From Caldisericota bacterium (GTDB taxonomy: Bacteria > Caldisericota > Caldisericia > B22-G15): DNA of 10,993 bases. The position numbers were made by a program, and so were the translations under genes. Location of the stretch: assembly GCA_003648245.1 (NCBI GenBank), contig QMOO01000026.1:1-10993 (forward strand), given 5' to 3'. Every line of letters starts with the position of its first letter. Position 1 is the first letter of the stretch. Below are positions 1 through 8,042 of the stretch, piece by piece. The notes below the pieces were generated by a model. The model saw nothing but the letters and a program-made list of their open reading frames with translations, did no database searches and was not told the origin of the DNA.

Positions 1-2
1 AA

Positions 3-431
3 GAGGTTCTAAAAGAAACAAACTTAAAGGTAAACATAGAGATAAAAGGAAATGAAAGAATATATCCAGGAATTGTAGATAAGCTACTCAAAGTTATAGA
101 AAAGTATCCAATAGAAAGATTCATTTTTTCCTCTTTTGATTTTAATATTCTGAGAGAGCTAAAGAAAAAGAGAGAAGGAGCGGTAGTTGAAGGTCTGTGT
201 TTTTCTCCTTATGGTAAATCATTTCCTTCATTTCTATCAGGAGTTAACCCATACTTTGTATTCGTCAATAAAAGAATGGTAGACAGGATGCACTCCAGGA
301 AATTAACTGTAAAGCCATACACAGTGAACAATCCTTTCATTATGAAGAGGTTTATAAAAATGGGAGTGGATGGTATATTCACAGATATTCCTGATGTTTT
401 AAGGAAAGTCATAGAATCTCAAAAACACTAA
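3..431 (+). CDS. Glycerophosphodiester phosphodiesterase family protein (GDPD/UgpQ-like), C-terminal part
   Basis: This is an open frame entering from the left edge, with 142 codons before TAA at 429-431. The N-terminal HRG and metal-site region lies outside the window. The visible part fits the GDPD TIM barrel. A VNIEIKG strand near the start carries the conserved Glu of the metal site, followed by FSSFDFNIL and, near the end, KPYTVNN plus GVDGIFTDIPDVL, the family's C-terminal signature. Family members hydrolyse glycerophosphodiesters to glycerol-3-phosphate and an alcohol, usually in lipid recycling. No signal peptide can be judged because the start is missing. The last 23 bases overlap the 3' end of the converging amidohydrolase gene. 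I see no terminator hairpin just after the stop. Family assignment is firm; the exact substrate is not readable. Confidence 0.88.
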   Translation, partial: EVLKETNLKVNIEIKGNERIYPGIVDKLLKVIEKYPIERFIFSSFDFNILRELKKKREGAVVEGLCFSPYGKSFPSFLSGVNPYFVFVNKRMVDRMHSRKLTVKPYTVNNPFIMKRFIKMGVDGIFTDIPDVLRKVIESQKH

Positions 432-1899
432 TGCCATTTATGTAAGTAGCGATAACTTTTGCATTGAGAGAAAGCGGATCAGCATCAAAGATGATAAAAT
501 CAGCTGCTTTTCCTTCCTTTATACTTCCAAGCCTTGTCTCTTCCCCTACGCTTATTGCACCATTAATTGTGTATGCCCTGAATGCCTCTTTCACAGTAAT
601 GGCCTCTTCGGGATAAAAGAACTTTCCACCTGCTTTTCTCTCAATACTTACCTTTATTCCTTTTAATGGTTCAGGGTCTTCAATGGGGGCATCAGAACCA
701 AAGGAAACAACAGAGCCAGAATTCATTAAACTTTTTATAGGGTACGTCCATCTACCTCTTTTACCAAGATACTTTTCAATCTTCTCCACATCAAGATAGA
801 TGTGAGAAGGCTGGATAGAAAGGTATGGCTTTATGCTTCTTATCCTCTCTATAAGGGATTCTGAGAGGATCTGAGCATGTTCAATTCTGTGGTGAAGATT
901 TCTTTTCTTCCATAATTTCTCGAAGACAGATAGTATAATCTCGTTTGCCATATCCCCTATAGAGTGAATCCACAGAACAAGGTTGTTATCCTCTATCCTC
1001 TTAAATATCTCCTCAAGCTCACCATCATCAAAATAGATAAGGCCTCTATTCTTTTTTTCATCTTCAAATCCTTCCTTCATAAAGCAGGTTTTTGAGCCAA
1101 GAGAACCATCAAGAAAGACTTTAACACCACCTATTTTTAAAAACTCATCACCAAAGAAACTTCTTAAACCAAGAGAAATTAAAGAATCAAGTTTTTCAAG
1201 GGGTATGGCAGAAAAAATCCTTAATTTAAACTTACCTTCAATAAGAACAGGGAGTATATCTCCATCCATATTACAAACAGAGGTTATACCAAGAGAGTGG
1301 AGTTTCTTTATACCTTCGTTTATAATCTCTTTTTCAGAATACAAGGAATCCTGTAACTTCACAAGTTCCATTGCTCTATCTCTTAAAACTCCATTAGGGT
1401 TTCCTTCTTCATCTCTCTCTATCTTTCCACCCTGAGGATCAGGAGTATCTTTATCTATGTTAAATTTCTTTAAAACAAGGGAATTTACCCAGAGAGAGTG
1501 ACCATCCCTTCTCTTTAGAATTACAAATCTATCAGGAAAAATCTCATCAAGTATCCTTTTGTCTGGTTTTACCTTCCACTTCTCATCATCCCATCCAAAA
1601 CCATAGACAACCCCTCCCTTGGGCTTAAAGCTTTTTAAAACCTTTTTAACCTCTTCCATTGACTGGATACCTGATAGATTTAGTTCAAAAAGCGTTTTTG
1701 AATAGGAGAGAAGGTGTATGTGGGAATCAAAAAATCCGGGAAAAACAAAATTTCCTTTAAGGTCTACTTCTTTATTAAAATTAATTCCAATGGGTTCATG
1801 GTTACCAACATATTCAAAAACTCCGTCTTTTACAGACATGAATTTGTAAAGTTTGAAATCCTCTCCATAAATATTTCCATTCTTAAAAAGAATCCTCAT
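409..1899 (-). CDS. Amidohydrolase family 3 protein (YtcJ-like metal-dependent hydrolase)
   Basis: This 496-residue protein has the full amidohydrolase-3 layout. A short N-terminal beta domain leads to PGFFDSHIHL with metal ligands H60 and H62. Next come KVFLDGSLGSKT (K260, D264), WIHSIGD (H312), HRIEHAQ (H341) and FGSDAP with the catalytic D403. The C-terminal GSIKEGKAADFIIFDADP strand closes the beta domain. The family hydrolyses C-N bonds in varied amides and formyl compounds; the substrate here cannot be predicted. There is no signal peptide, so it is probably cytoplasmic. The ATG at 1899 overlaps the upstream aldolase stop in an ATGA arrangement, with only a weak AAGAAG upstream, which points to translational coupling. 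It is the last gene of the - strand cluster, and its tail overlaps the GDPD gene. Confidence 0.9.
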   Translation of the reverse strand: MRILFKNGNIYGEDFKLYKFMSVKDGVFEYVGNHEPIGINFNKEVDLKGNFVFPGFFDSHIHLLSYSKTLFELNLSGIQSMEEVKKVLKSFKPKGGVVYGFGWDDEKWKVKPDKRILDEIFPDRFVILKRRDGHSLWVNSLVLKKFNIDKDTPDPQGGKIERDEEGNPNGVLRDRAMELVKLQDSLYSEKEIINEGIKKLHSLGITSVCNMDGDILPVLIEGKFKLRIFSAIPLEKLDSLISLGLRSFFGDEFLKIGGVKVFLDGSLGSKTCFMKEGFEDEKKNRGLIYFDDGELEEIFKRIEDNNLVLWIHSIGDMANEIILSVFEKLWKKRNLHHRIEHAQILSESLIERIRSIKPYLSIQPSHIYLDVEKIEKYLGKRGRWTYPIKSLMNSGSVVSFGSDAPIEDPEPLKGIKVSIERKAGGKFFYPEEAITVKEAFRAYTINGAISVGEETRLGSIKEGKAADFIIFDADPLSLNAKVIATYINGISVFEIL

Positions 1900-2540
1900 C
1901 TTCTTTTAATATATCTATTCTTATAGAATTCTCTTAATTTTTTAACCTCTTCATGGGATAAAATCTTTGGTTCTCCAATTAAGTGAGAGAGAATAAAAAT
2001 TTCTGCTCCCCTCTCAACAAGTGTTGCAACCTTAAAAGCTTCTTTTAGCGTATCTCCAACGGTTACAAGTCCATGATTTCTTATTATGGCAGCCTGTTTG
2101 TCTTTAAGACGCCTTACAACCTCAAGAGCAAGCCCCTTAGTTCCAGGTGGGACATAGTCTGTAACTTCCACATCGCCACCTATTCCCTGTGCCATGTCCT
2201 CTGTTAAAGGAGGAATTGGGATTCCCACTACAGAGAATACACCTGAATATACAGCATGGATATGAAGAATACCACCTACATCCTTCCTACTCTTGTATAT
2301 CTCCATATGTAAAAACTTCTCAGTGGAAGGTTTTTTACCAGAAATTATATTCCCCTTAAGATCCATAACAACAAGATCTTCTCCTTTCATATCCTCATAC
2401 TCCATTGCAGAAGGTGTTATCAGAAACTTATCATTCTCCACTTTCATACTCAAATTCCCCCAGGTCCCAACTGTTAATTTGTATTCTAAAATTTTACCCA
2501 CAATTTTCATAAATTCTTCTCTTTCCTTTATATACTCCAT
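1896..2540 (-). CDS. Class II aldolase/adducin family protein (FucA/AraD-like sugar-phosphate aldolase or epimerase)
   Basis: This 214-residue protein is about the length of E. coli L-fuculose-phosphate aldolase (215). The key residues fall at nearly the same numbers. GTWGNLS has N29, PSTEKFLH has the catalytic-type E74, and HIHAVYSG has zinc ligands H93 and H95. RNHGLVTVG has the third zinc ligand, H156. The family cleaves or epimerises sugar phosphates such as fuculose-1-P, ribulose-5-P or deoxyribulose-P, and MtnB dehydratase shares the fold. The substrate is not determinable here. I chose the ATG at 2540 because GAGG at 2547-2550 sits 6 bases upstream. The GTG at 2552 (4 residues longer, overlapping the preceding stop) has no Shine-Dalgarno sequence. 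The enzyme is cytoplasmic. It is coupled to the amidohydrolase downstream and lies just after the Yip1-like gene. Confidence 0.9.
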   Translation of the reverse strand: MEYIKEREEFMKIVGKILEYKLTVGTWGNLSMKVENDKFLITPSAMEYEDMKGEDLVVMDLKGNIISGKKPSTEKFLHMEIYKSRKDVGGILHIHAVYSGVFSVVGIPIPPLTEDMAQGIGGDVEVTDYVPPGTKGLALEVVRRLKDKQAAIIRNHGLVTVGDTLKEAFKVATLVERGAEIFILSHLIGEPKILSHEEVKKLREFYKNRYIKRR

Positions 2541-2546
2541 CGTCAA

Positions 2547-2550
2547 CCTC
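2547..2550 (-). promoter_or_regulatory. Ribosome binding site that decides the aldolase start
   Basis: GAGG on the - strand lies 6 bases before the ATG at 2540 and overlaps the end of the Yip1-like gene. The alternative GTG at 2552 is preceded by an A/T run with no purine-rich site. The site therefore favours the shorter protein, which also matches FucA residue numbering. Confidence 0.6.
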
Positions 2551-3109
2551 ACAAAATATAGGTTAAAAAGAATATAAAATATATCAGGACACTGAAAAGG
2601 AGGGTTTTCTTCCAGTTTAGATTGTACATATACTTAATTCCAATGAGCGTATATATAAAAAGAAGAGCTCTTGGGGGAAAGTAAAAGAAAAAAAGTACCC
2701 TTGATAGAGTGGTTGCATATTTTTGAAATGTAAAGAAGTAGATTAAAGGATAAGAGAGGGAGAGAAATTTATACTGGAGAAAATAAAACAGGATAACAAA
2801 GAGAGTAAATGAGGGAAGAGAGATTAATAATCCATCCTCTATGGATTCAAACAACTTCCTTTCAACACCAAAGATTTTCGCAAAGACCTTAATAAAAAGG
2901 GAAAGAAACACAAAAAATACAAGATTAAATAGTATCTGTATGACAATGCCAATGCTTACCTCTCGAGAGGATCCAAAGAGATTTCTTCCAGAGAAATAGA
3001 GTAAAATAAAAAGAACAACATAAATAGGAATTATAAACCAAAGATAATTTTTTTCTTTTCTCTCCTCAAAGAATTTTTTCGGATTAATAAAGAGGAATAG
3101 TATATCCAT
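2549..3109 (-). CDS. Yip1-like multi-pass membrane protein
   Basis: This 186-residue, strongly hydrophobic protein begins with a short amphipathic stretch, NPKKFFEERKEK, and then shows about five membrane segments near residues 23-41, 53-77, 93-112, 134-157 and 168-185. The opening phenylalanine-rich 'P..FF' motif and the closing pattern of a segment, then GIKYMYNLNWKKTLLFS, then a last segment resemble the bacterial Yip1 domain family. Its role in bacteria is not established, so no function is claimed. It is rich in Phe, Leu and Ile and has no catalytic motif. AAGGAG lies 8 bases before the ATG, and that ATG shares its A with the TAA of the second antiporter. The two are thus probably translationally coupled. 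It could also be an unrelated small membrane protein of similar topology. Confidence 0.72.
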   Translation of the reverse strand: MDILFLFINPKKFFEERKEKNYLWFIIPIYVVLFILLYFSGRNLFGSSREVSIGIVIQILFNLVFFVFLSLFIKVFAKIFGVERKLFESIEDGLLISLPSFTLFVILFYFLQYKFLSLSYPLIYFFTFQKYATTLSRVLFFFYFPPRALLFIYTLIGIKYMYNLNWKKTLLFSVLIYFIFFLTYIL

Positions 3110-4323
3110 TATGGATGCTCCTTTGCAAGTTGTGGATGTTTTTTAGCTTCTCCTGCACCAAATATAGCATACTTTGCACCAAGAGGACCAATTATTTCGA
3201 ACAAGACTACAGTCGAAAGTACAATTGTTGTTATATAGGAAAGCTCTGGAAAGAGATTTTTTATAAACACAGCAAAACCAATAGCAACTCCTGCCTGAGG
3301 GAGCATTGCAAAACCAAGATATTTCTGGACCTTCTTTGGTGCACCTGCAAAAAATGCTCCTATTCTTGAGCCAAATATTTTACCAAGACCTCTAAGAACG
3401 ACATAACCAATTCCCATGAGACCCAACTTCGGGAGCAGCGCCACGTCCAAATCTGAACCAGAAAGTACAAAGAAGAAAAGGAGAATTGGAGAAACCCAAT
3501 CCTCTGCTCCACTAAATACCCTTCCTGCATTTATACTAAAGTTTGCAAAGACAGCACCGAGAGCCATGTTTGATAGGAGGGGAGAGAAATGGAATTGTCT
3601 TGAAAGTCCACCAGTTATAAGTATAAAGGAAATTGCAAGAATAAGAGAATTCTCTTTGGTTCTCATAAATCTTTCTATATATGTAAGTAGAAATCCCATA
3701 ACTGCACCTATTACAAGGGAAAGAGTAATCTCTTTAACAGGAGCAAGGATAGCCTCCCCAATGCTTAACCCTCCACCCTTAAGAAGAACCCTTACGATAA
3801 CAACCGCTACATCAAAGAGAATAATTCCAACAGCATCATCAAAGGTAACAGCCATGAGAAGATAGTTTGTTAAAGTTCCTCTTGCTCTGTACTCTCTTAC
3901 CACCATAAATGTAGCTGCAGGTGCTGTTGCTGCTGCACATGCACCAAGAAGAAGGGAAATTGGAACCGGGTGTTTCACATATAAGATCCCTGTGGTGGTA
4001 AGTATCAGGAAGCCTCCACCAACTATTACCGCCGTCAATGTTGATTCGAGAAGGGATACAAGTATTCCTTTGCTTCCTATTTCAACTATGTTCTTCCATC
4101 TGAAAGTATCACCAATCAGAAAAGCTATAAATCCCAAAGCAACAACACTAATTATCTCCTCCCATCTCACTATGGAAGGGGAAACAATATTTGCCATACT
4201 CCTACCGAGAAAAGCACCAACAACTATATAGCTTAAAACCTTTGGAAGTTTGAATTTACCAAGAAGCCATGCAGCAAGAACTCCTGCAAGGATTATGATA
4301 CCTGAGTCAAGCACTACATCCAT
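3109..4323 (-). CDS. Cation:proton antiporter (CPA family, NapA/Kef-like transporter domain only), second copy
   Basis: This 404-residue integral membrane protein has about 12 hydrophobic segments typical of monovalent cation:proton antiporters. TAPAATFMVVREY (133-145) precedes FDDAVGI with the ion-binding pair D162-D163. A later segment has the basic LRGLGKIFGS motif and then MLPQAGVAIG. In characterised relatives a DD pair, as opposed to ND, goes with electrogenic exchange; applying that here is inference. The protein ends soon after the last membrane segment (a short KKHPQLAKEHP tail), so it lacks the RCK/TrkA-N domain of Kef systems. It starts 1 base after the PII-like stop, with GGGAG about 10 bases upstream. 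It is homologous to the antiporter at 4728-5930 but clearly divergent. The ion (Na+, K+ or other) is not readable. Confidence 0.9.
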   Translation of the reverse strand: MDVVLDSGIIILAGVLAAWLLGKFKLPKVLSYIVVGAFLGRSMANIVSPSIVRWEEIISVVALGFIAFLIGDTFRWKNIVEIGSKGILVSLLESTLTAVIVGGGFLILTTTGILYVKHPVPISLLLGACAAATAPAATFMVVREYRARGTLTNYLLMAVTFDDAVGIILFDVAVVIVRVLLKGGGLSIGEAILAPVKEITLSLVIGAVMGFLLTYIERFMRTKENSLILAISFILITGGLSRQFHFSPLLSNMALGAVFANFSINAGRVFSGAEDWVSPILLFFFVLSGSDLDVALLPKLGLMGIGYVVLRGLGKIFGSRIGAFFAGAPKKVQKYLGFAMLPQAGVAIGFAVFIKNLFPELSYITTIVLSTVVLFEIIGPLGAKYAIFGAGEAKKHPQLAKEHP

Positions 4324-4324
4324 A

Positions 4325-4693
4325 CTACTTTTCTCCCATCTGGTTCTTGGTTATGGGATTGGCGAGACCATACATATGAAGTACAGGTAAGACAAACATT
4401 ATACCTGTCCCAGGTCTATCAATATCTCCAACAACATCAAAAACTACATCAATGGCGTCTCTAAGGGTTTTTTCTGTTCTTATAACTGAAAAGATTGTAA
4501 AGTTATTTACTCTTTGCTGAGCTCCTGAAAGGACTTTTCTAAAAGTTGTGAAAATTGGAATCTCCTGACTTAAGAGTCTACCCATACCCTGAGTTTCAAT
4601 TACAGTTGCGCCTCTCACATCTACCTCTATAAATCTTTCAAGAATCTCTTTAACATGGCTTTCATGGTTTAAAACTACAACAAGTAGATACAT
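4325..4693 (-). CDS. PII-like (GlnB-superfamily fold) small signalling protein encoded between two antiporters
   Basis: This 122-residue soluble protein reads as a PII ferredoxin-like fold. An opening strand LLVVVL is followed by a helix, then GATVIETQGMGR (28-39), which parallels PII's G-TV-E--G-GR. A T-loop-like stretch (40-62), NFTIFSVI (64-71) and a helix follow, and PGTGIMFVLPV (94-104) parallels PII's B-loop and last strand. The PII uridylylation site RGAEY corresponds to SGAQQ, so the tyrosine is absent. The ATP-contacting Lys after the B-loop is Met, so classical GlnB/GlnK regulation looks unlikely. PII-type proteins bind nucleotides and often control membrane transporters (GlnK-AmtB, SbtB-SbtA). 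Position between two antiporters suggests, by inference, control of one or both. A strong AAAGGAGGT precedes the ATG. Confidence 0.75.
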   Translation of the reverse strand: MYLLVVVLNHESHVKEILERFIEVDVRGATVIETQGMGRLLSQEIPIFTTFRKVLSGAQQRVNNFTIFSVIRTEKTLRDAIDVVFDVVGDIDRPGTGIMFVLPVLHMYGLANPITKNQMGEK

Positions 4694-4727
4694 ATTACCT
4701 CCTTTCAGTGAAATTATATAACAAATT

Positions 4728-5930
4728 TTAAACGTTGGTCTCTTTTGCTCTTATTAAGGCGGTTTTAACAAGGGGAGGAGCGATTAACTCATTTATTATA
4801 ACTGAAGCAAGAACACCATTTATCATTATTATTCCAACATCTTTAATCTCTGGAAGCTCAAGGACAAGAAGTATTAAACCAATGGTTACACCTGCCTTTG
4901 GAAGTAATCCAAGTCCAATATACCTTCTTATTGTAGAACTTGCACCAGAAAATAAAGCTCCAAGATAAGAACCTATATATTTTCCAGAGAACCTTGAAAC
5001 AACTATTATTAATGAGAGTATGCCTGCAGATTCCAGAGTCTGCACTTCGAAATGTGCTCCTGCCAGTGTGAAGAAAAGTACAAATAATAACTCTTCAATC
5101 TCCTCAATTGTCTTAAAATATTTATCCGAGAGCTTAAATGTGTTTGCCACAAAGAAACCGAATATCATGTTGGAAAGGAGATATGATGTTCCAAGAACAT
5201 TGGACAAACCTGTACAGAAAAATATGGATCCAATAACAAAAAGAAGAAGAGTGGCATCTGTTCTAAAGTATTTAATAATTTTCTCACTTAAGAATCCAAC
5301 AAAAACACCTATTAAAACGGCAGCTCCTATATCAACAAGACTTCCACTCACCTCAGTCCAGAGAGATACAGCTTCTGAGCTCACCATGCTTTTCGCAATA
5401 GCGATAGAAATAGATGTCGCTATGATGGCTACAGCATCATCAAGTATAACCACAGAGAGAAGAGTAGAAGTTAAGGGGCCTTTTGCTCTAAATTCATGGA
5501 TTATTGCAACTATTGCAGCAGGTGCAGTTGGAAGAGACACTGCACCCAGAGTGAGAGCCATTATAAATAATTCTTTTTTACCTACCGGGACTATTAATGG
5601 AAATAAAAAATATACAAGACTACCTACGAGAAGCCATGCTCCAAGAGCTTGAGCTATGGTTATCCAGAAAACAGATTTCCCTAATCTCTTTACAGTCTCT
5701 ATGCGGAGATCTCCCCCTGCTATAAAACCTATAACAGAGAGTGCTATTTCTGTAACTATTCCCATTCCTTTAATCCTTTCAGGAAGCGTAAAACCAAAAA
5801 GTGAAGGACTGAAGAGAACACCTAACAGAATATAACCTGTTATTTTAGGGAGACCTAATTTTTCAGCTAAAATTCCGGAAAAATAACCCCCTATTATAAA
5901 AATACCAAGGATAAGGTAAATATTCTCCAT
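4728..5930 (-). CDS. Cation:proton antiporter (CPA family, transporter domain only), first copy
   Basis: This 400-residue, about 12-segment membrane protein is the first gene of the - strand cluster. It opens with the family pattern GILAEKLGLPKITGYILLGVL. It contains SLPTAPAAIVAIIHEFRAKG (132-151), then LDDAVAI with the ion-binding pair D164-D165. It closes with RFSGKYIGS and LLPKAGVTIG. As in its partner at 3109-4323, there is no C-terminal RCK/TrkA-N domain. The DD pair suggests electrogenic cation/H+ exchange by analogy with NapA and NhaA; the ion is unknown. The ATG at 5930 has no Shine-Dalgarno sequence, but TATAAT ends 6 bases upstream, so the message may be leaderless. The PII-like gene follows after a 34-base gap. 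Confidence 0.9.
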   Translation of the reverse strand: MENIYLILGIFIIGGYFSGILAEKLGLPKITGYILLGVLFSPSLFGFTLPERIKGMGIVTEIALSVIGFIAGGDLRIETVKRLGKSVFWITIAQALGAWLLVGSLVYFLFPLIVPVGKKELFIMALTLGAVSLPTAPAAIVAIIHEFRAKGPLTSTLLSVVILDDAVAIIATSISIAIAKSMVSSEAVSLWTEVSGSLVDIGAAVLIGVFVGFLSEKIIKYFRTDATLLLFVIGSIFFCTGLSNVLGTSYLLSNMIFGFFVANTFKLSDKYFKTIEEIEELLFVLFFTLAGAHFEVQTLESAGILSLIIVVSRFSGKYIGSYLGALFSGASSTIRRYIGLGLLPKAGVTIGLILLVLELPEIKDVGIIMINGVLASVIINELIAPPLVKTALIRAKETNV

Positions 5931-5936
5931 GTAACT

Positions 5937-5942
5937 ATTATA
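5937..5942 (-). promoter_or_regulatory. Putative -10 box of the antiporter operon, possibly giving a leaderless mRNA
   Basis: A perfect TATAAT on the - strand ends 6 bases before the ATG at 5930, so transcription would begin at or next to the start codon. No Shine-Dalgarno sequence is present. The -35 region falls in the T-tract of the groEL terminator and shows no good TTGACA match. The box is inferred from position and consensus only. Confidence 0.5.
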
Positions 5943-5952
5943 TGCTTTTTAT

Positions 5953-5987
5953 AAAAATAAAAAAGCCCCTGATCTCTCAGGGGCTTT
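5953..5987 (-). terminator. Rho-independent terminator of groES-groEL
   Basis: An 11-bp perfect stem pairs 5962-5972 (AAAGCCCCTGA) with 5977-5987 (TCAGGGGCTTT) around a 4-base loop. On the - strand it is followed by a T-rich tail (TTTTTTATTTTT). It begins 25 bases beyond the groEL stop. No T-run follows on the + strand, so it acts toward the left only and separates groEL from the antiporter operon. Confidence 0.92.
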
Positions 5988-6012
5988 AAATGTCCTTAAA
6001 ATCAGGCTTAAA

Positions 6013-7641
<1,629 letters not shown>

Positions 7642-7647
7642 TTAAAA

Positions 7648-7935
7648 TTACTCCAGAATGGCTAAAATATCCCTCTGAGAGAGAATTAAATACTCTTTAT
7701 CATCAATCTTTACCTCAGTTCCAGCATATTTTGAATAGATAACTGTATCCCCCTCTTTAACTTCCATGGGGCTTCTTTCACCATTATCAAGAATCTTACC
7801 TGGTCCTACTGCTACAACTTTTCCTTTTTGGGGTTTTTCCTTGGCAGTATCAGGCAAAACAATGCCAGATTTTGTAACTTCTTCTTCCTTCTCAGGCTCA
7901 ACAACAATCTTGTCACCAATTGGTTTGAGATTCAT
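7648..7935 (-). CDS. groES: Co-chaperonin GroES (Hsp10)
   Basis: This 95-residue protein is the normal length for the family. It begins [13 protein letters not shown], has the mobile loop that docks on GroEL ([21 protein letters not shown], about residues 19-39), and continues with [10 protein letters not shown], the roof-loop region and [21 protein letters not shown]. It forms the heptameric lid of the GroEL chamber. An AAAGGAGGTG Shine-Dalgarno sequence sits 5 bases upstream of the ATG, directly beside the CIRCE operator. It is the first gene of the two-gene operon. Confidence 0.98.
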   Translation of the reverse strand: MNLKPIGDKIVVEPEKEEEVTKSGIVLPDTAKEKPQKGKVVAVGPGKILDNGERSPMEVKEGDTVIYSKYAGTEVKIDDKEYLILSQRDILAILE

Positions 7936-7951
7936 ACTTTCACCTCCTTTT

Positions 7952-7978
7952 TTAGCACTTAAAGGTTGTGAGTGCTAA
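7952..7978 (-). promoter_or_regulatory. CIRCE operator (HrcA binding site)
   Basis: The inverted repeat has TTAGCACTT at 7952-7960 and GAGTGCTAA at 7970-7978, separated by exactly 9 bases. It differs from the TTAGCACTC-N9-GAGTGCTAA consensus at one base only. It lies in the groES leader, immediately next to the Shine-Dalgarno sequence and just downstream of the predicted transcription start. Established knowledge of CIRCE predicts heat-inducible repression by HrcA; no hrcA gene is in the window. Confidence 0.95.
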
Positions 7979-7989
7979 TTTCAAATTAA

Positions 7990-8017
7990 ATTATACAAAC
8001 GATTGTATTTTTGTCAA
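7990..8017 (-). promoter_or_regulatory. Sigma70-type promoter of groES-groEL
   Basis: On the - strand TTGACA (8012-8017) and TATAAT (7990-7995) are both perfect and are separated by 16 bases. The start site would fall near 7983, just ahead of CIRCE, which is the usual arrangement for HrcA-controlled chaperonin operons. Confidence 0.88.
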
Positions 8018-8036
8018 GAGAATAATATAATATAAT
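8003..8036 (+). promoter_or_regulatory. Putative plsY promoter overlapping the divergent groES promoter
   Basis: TTGTAT at 8003-8008 and TATAAT at 8026-8031 are spaced by 17 bases. A second TATAAT overlaps at 8031-8036. The predicted start (about 8038-8043) falls at the plsY start codons, and no Shine-Dalgarno sequence is visible. The groES -35 element lies inside this promoter's spacer, so the two polymerases probably compete. Inferred from consensus only. Confidence 0.5.
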
Positions 8037-8042
8037 ATGCTT

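Noticed and set aside
3416..3865. 149-codon open frame on the + strand opposite the second antiporter
   Set aside because: It is an antisense shadow of the conserved membrane protein; no motif supports it.
4713..4718. TATAAT on the - strand just before the PII-like gene, as an internal promoter
   Set aside because: No -35-like element lies 15-19 bases upstream, and A/T-rich spacers give such matches by chance; the short 34-base gap favours one operon.
5020..5652. 210-codon open frame on the + strand opposite the first antiporter
   Set aside because: It is antisense to a clear antiporter gene, has no ribosome site or recognisable domain, and its composition fits a shadow frame.
8021..8036. 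Short ATAAT tandem repeat as a microsatellite or phase-variation tract
   Set aside because: There are only about three units and they are explained by overlapping -10 boxes; too short to expect slippage.
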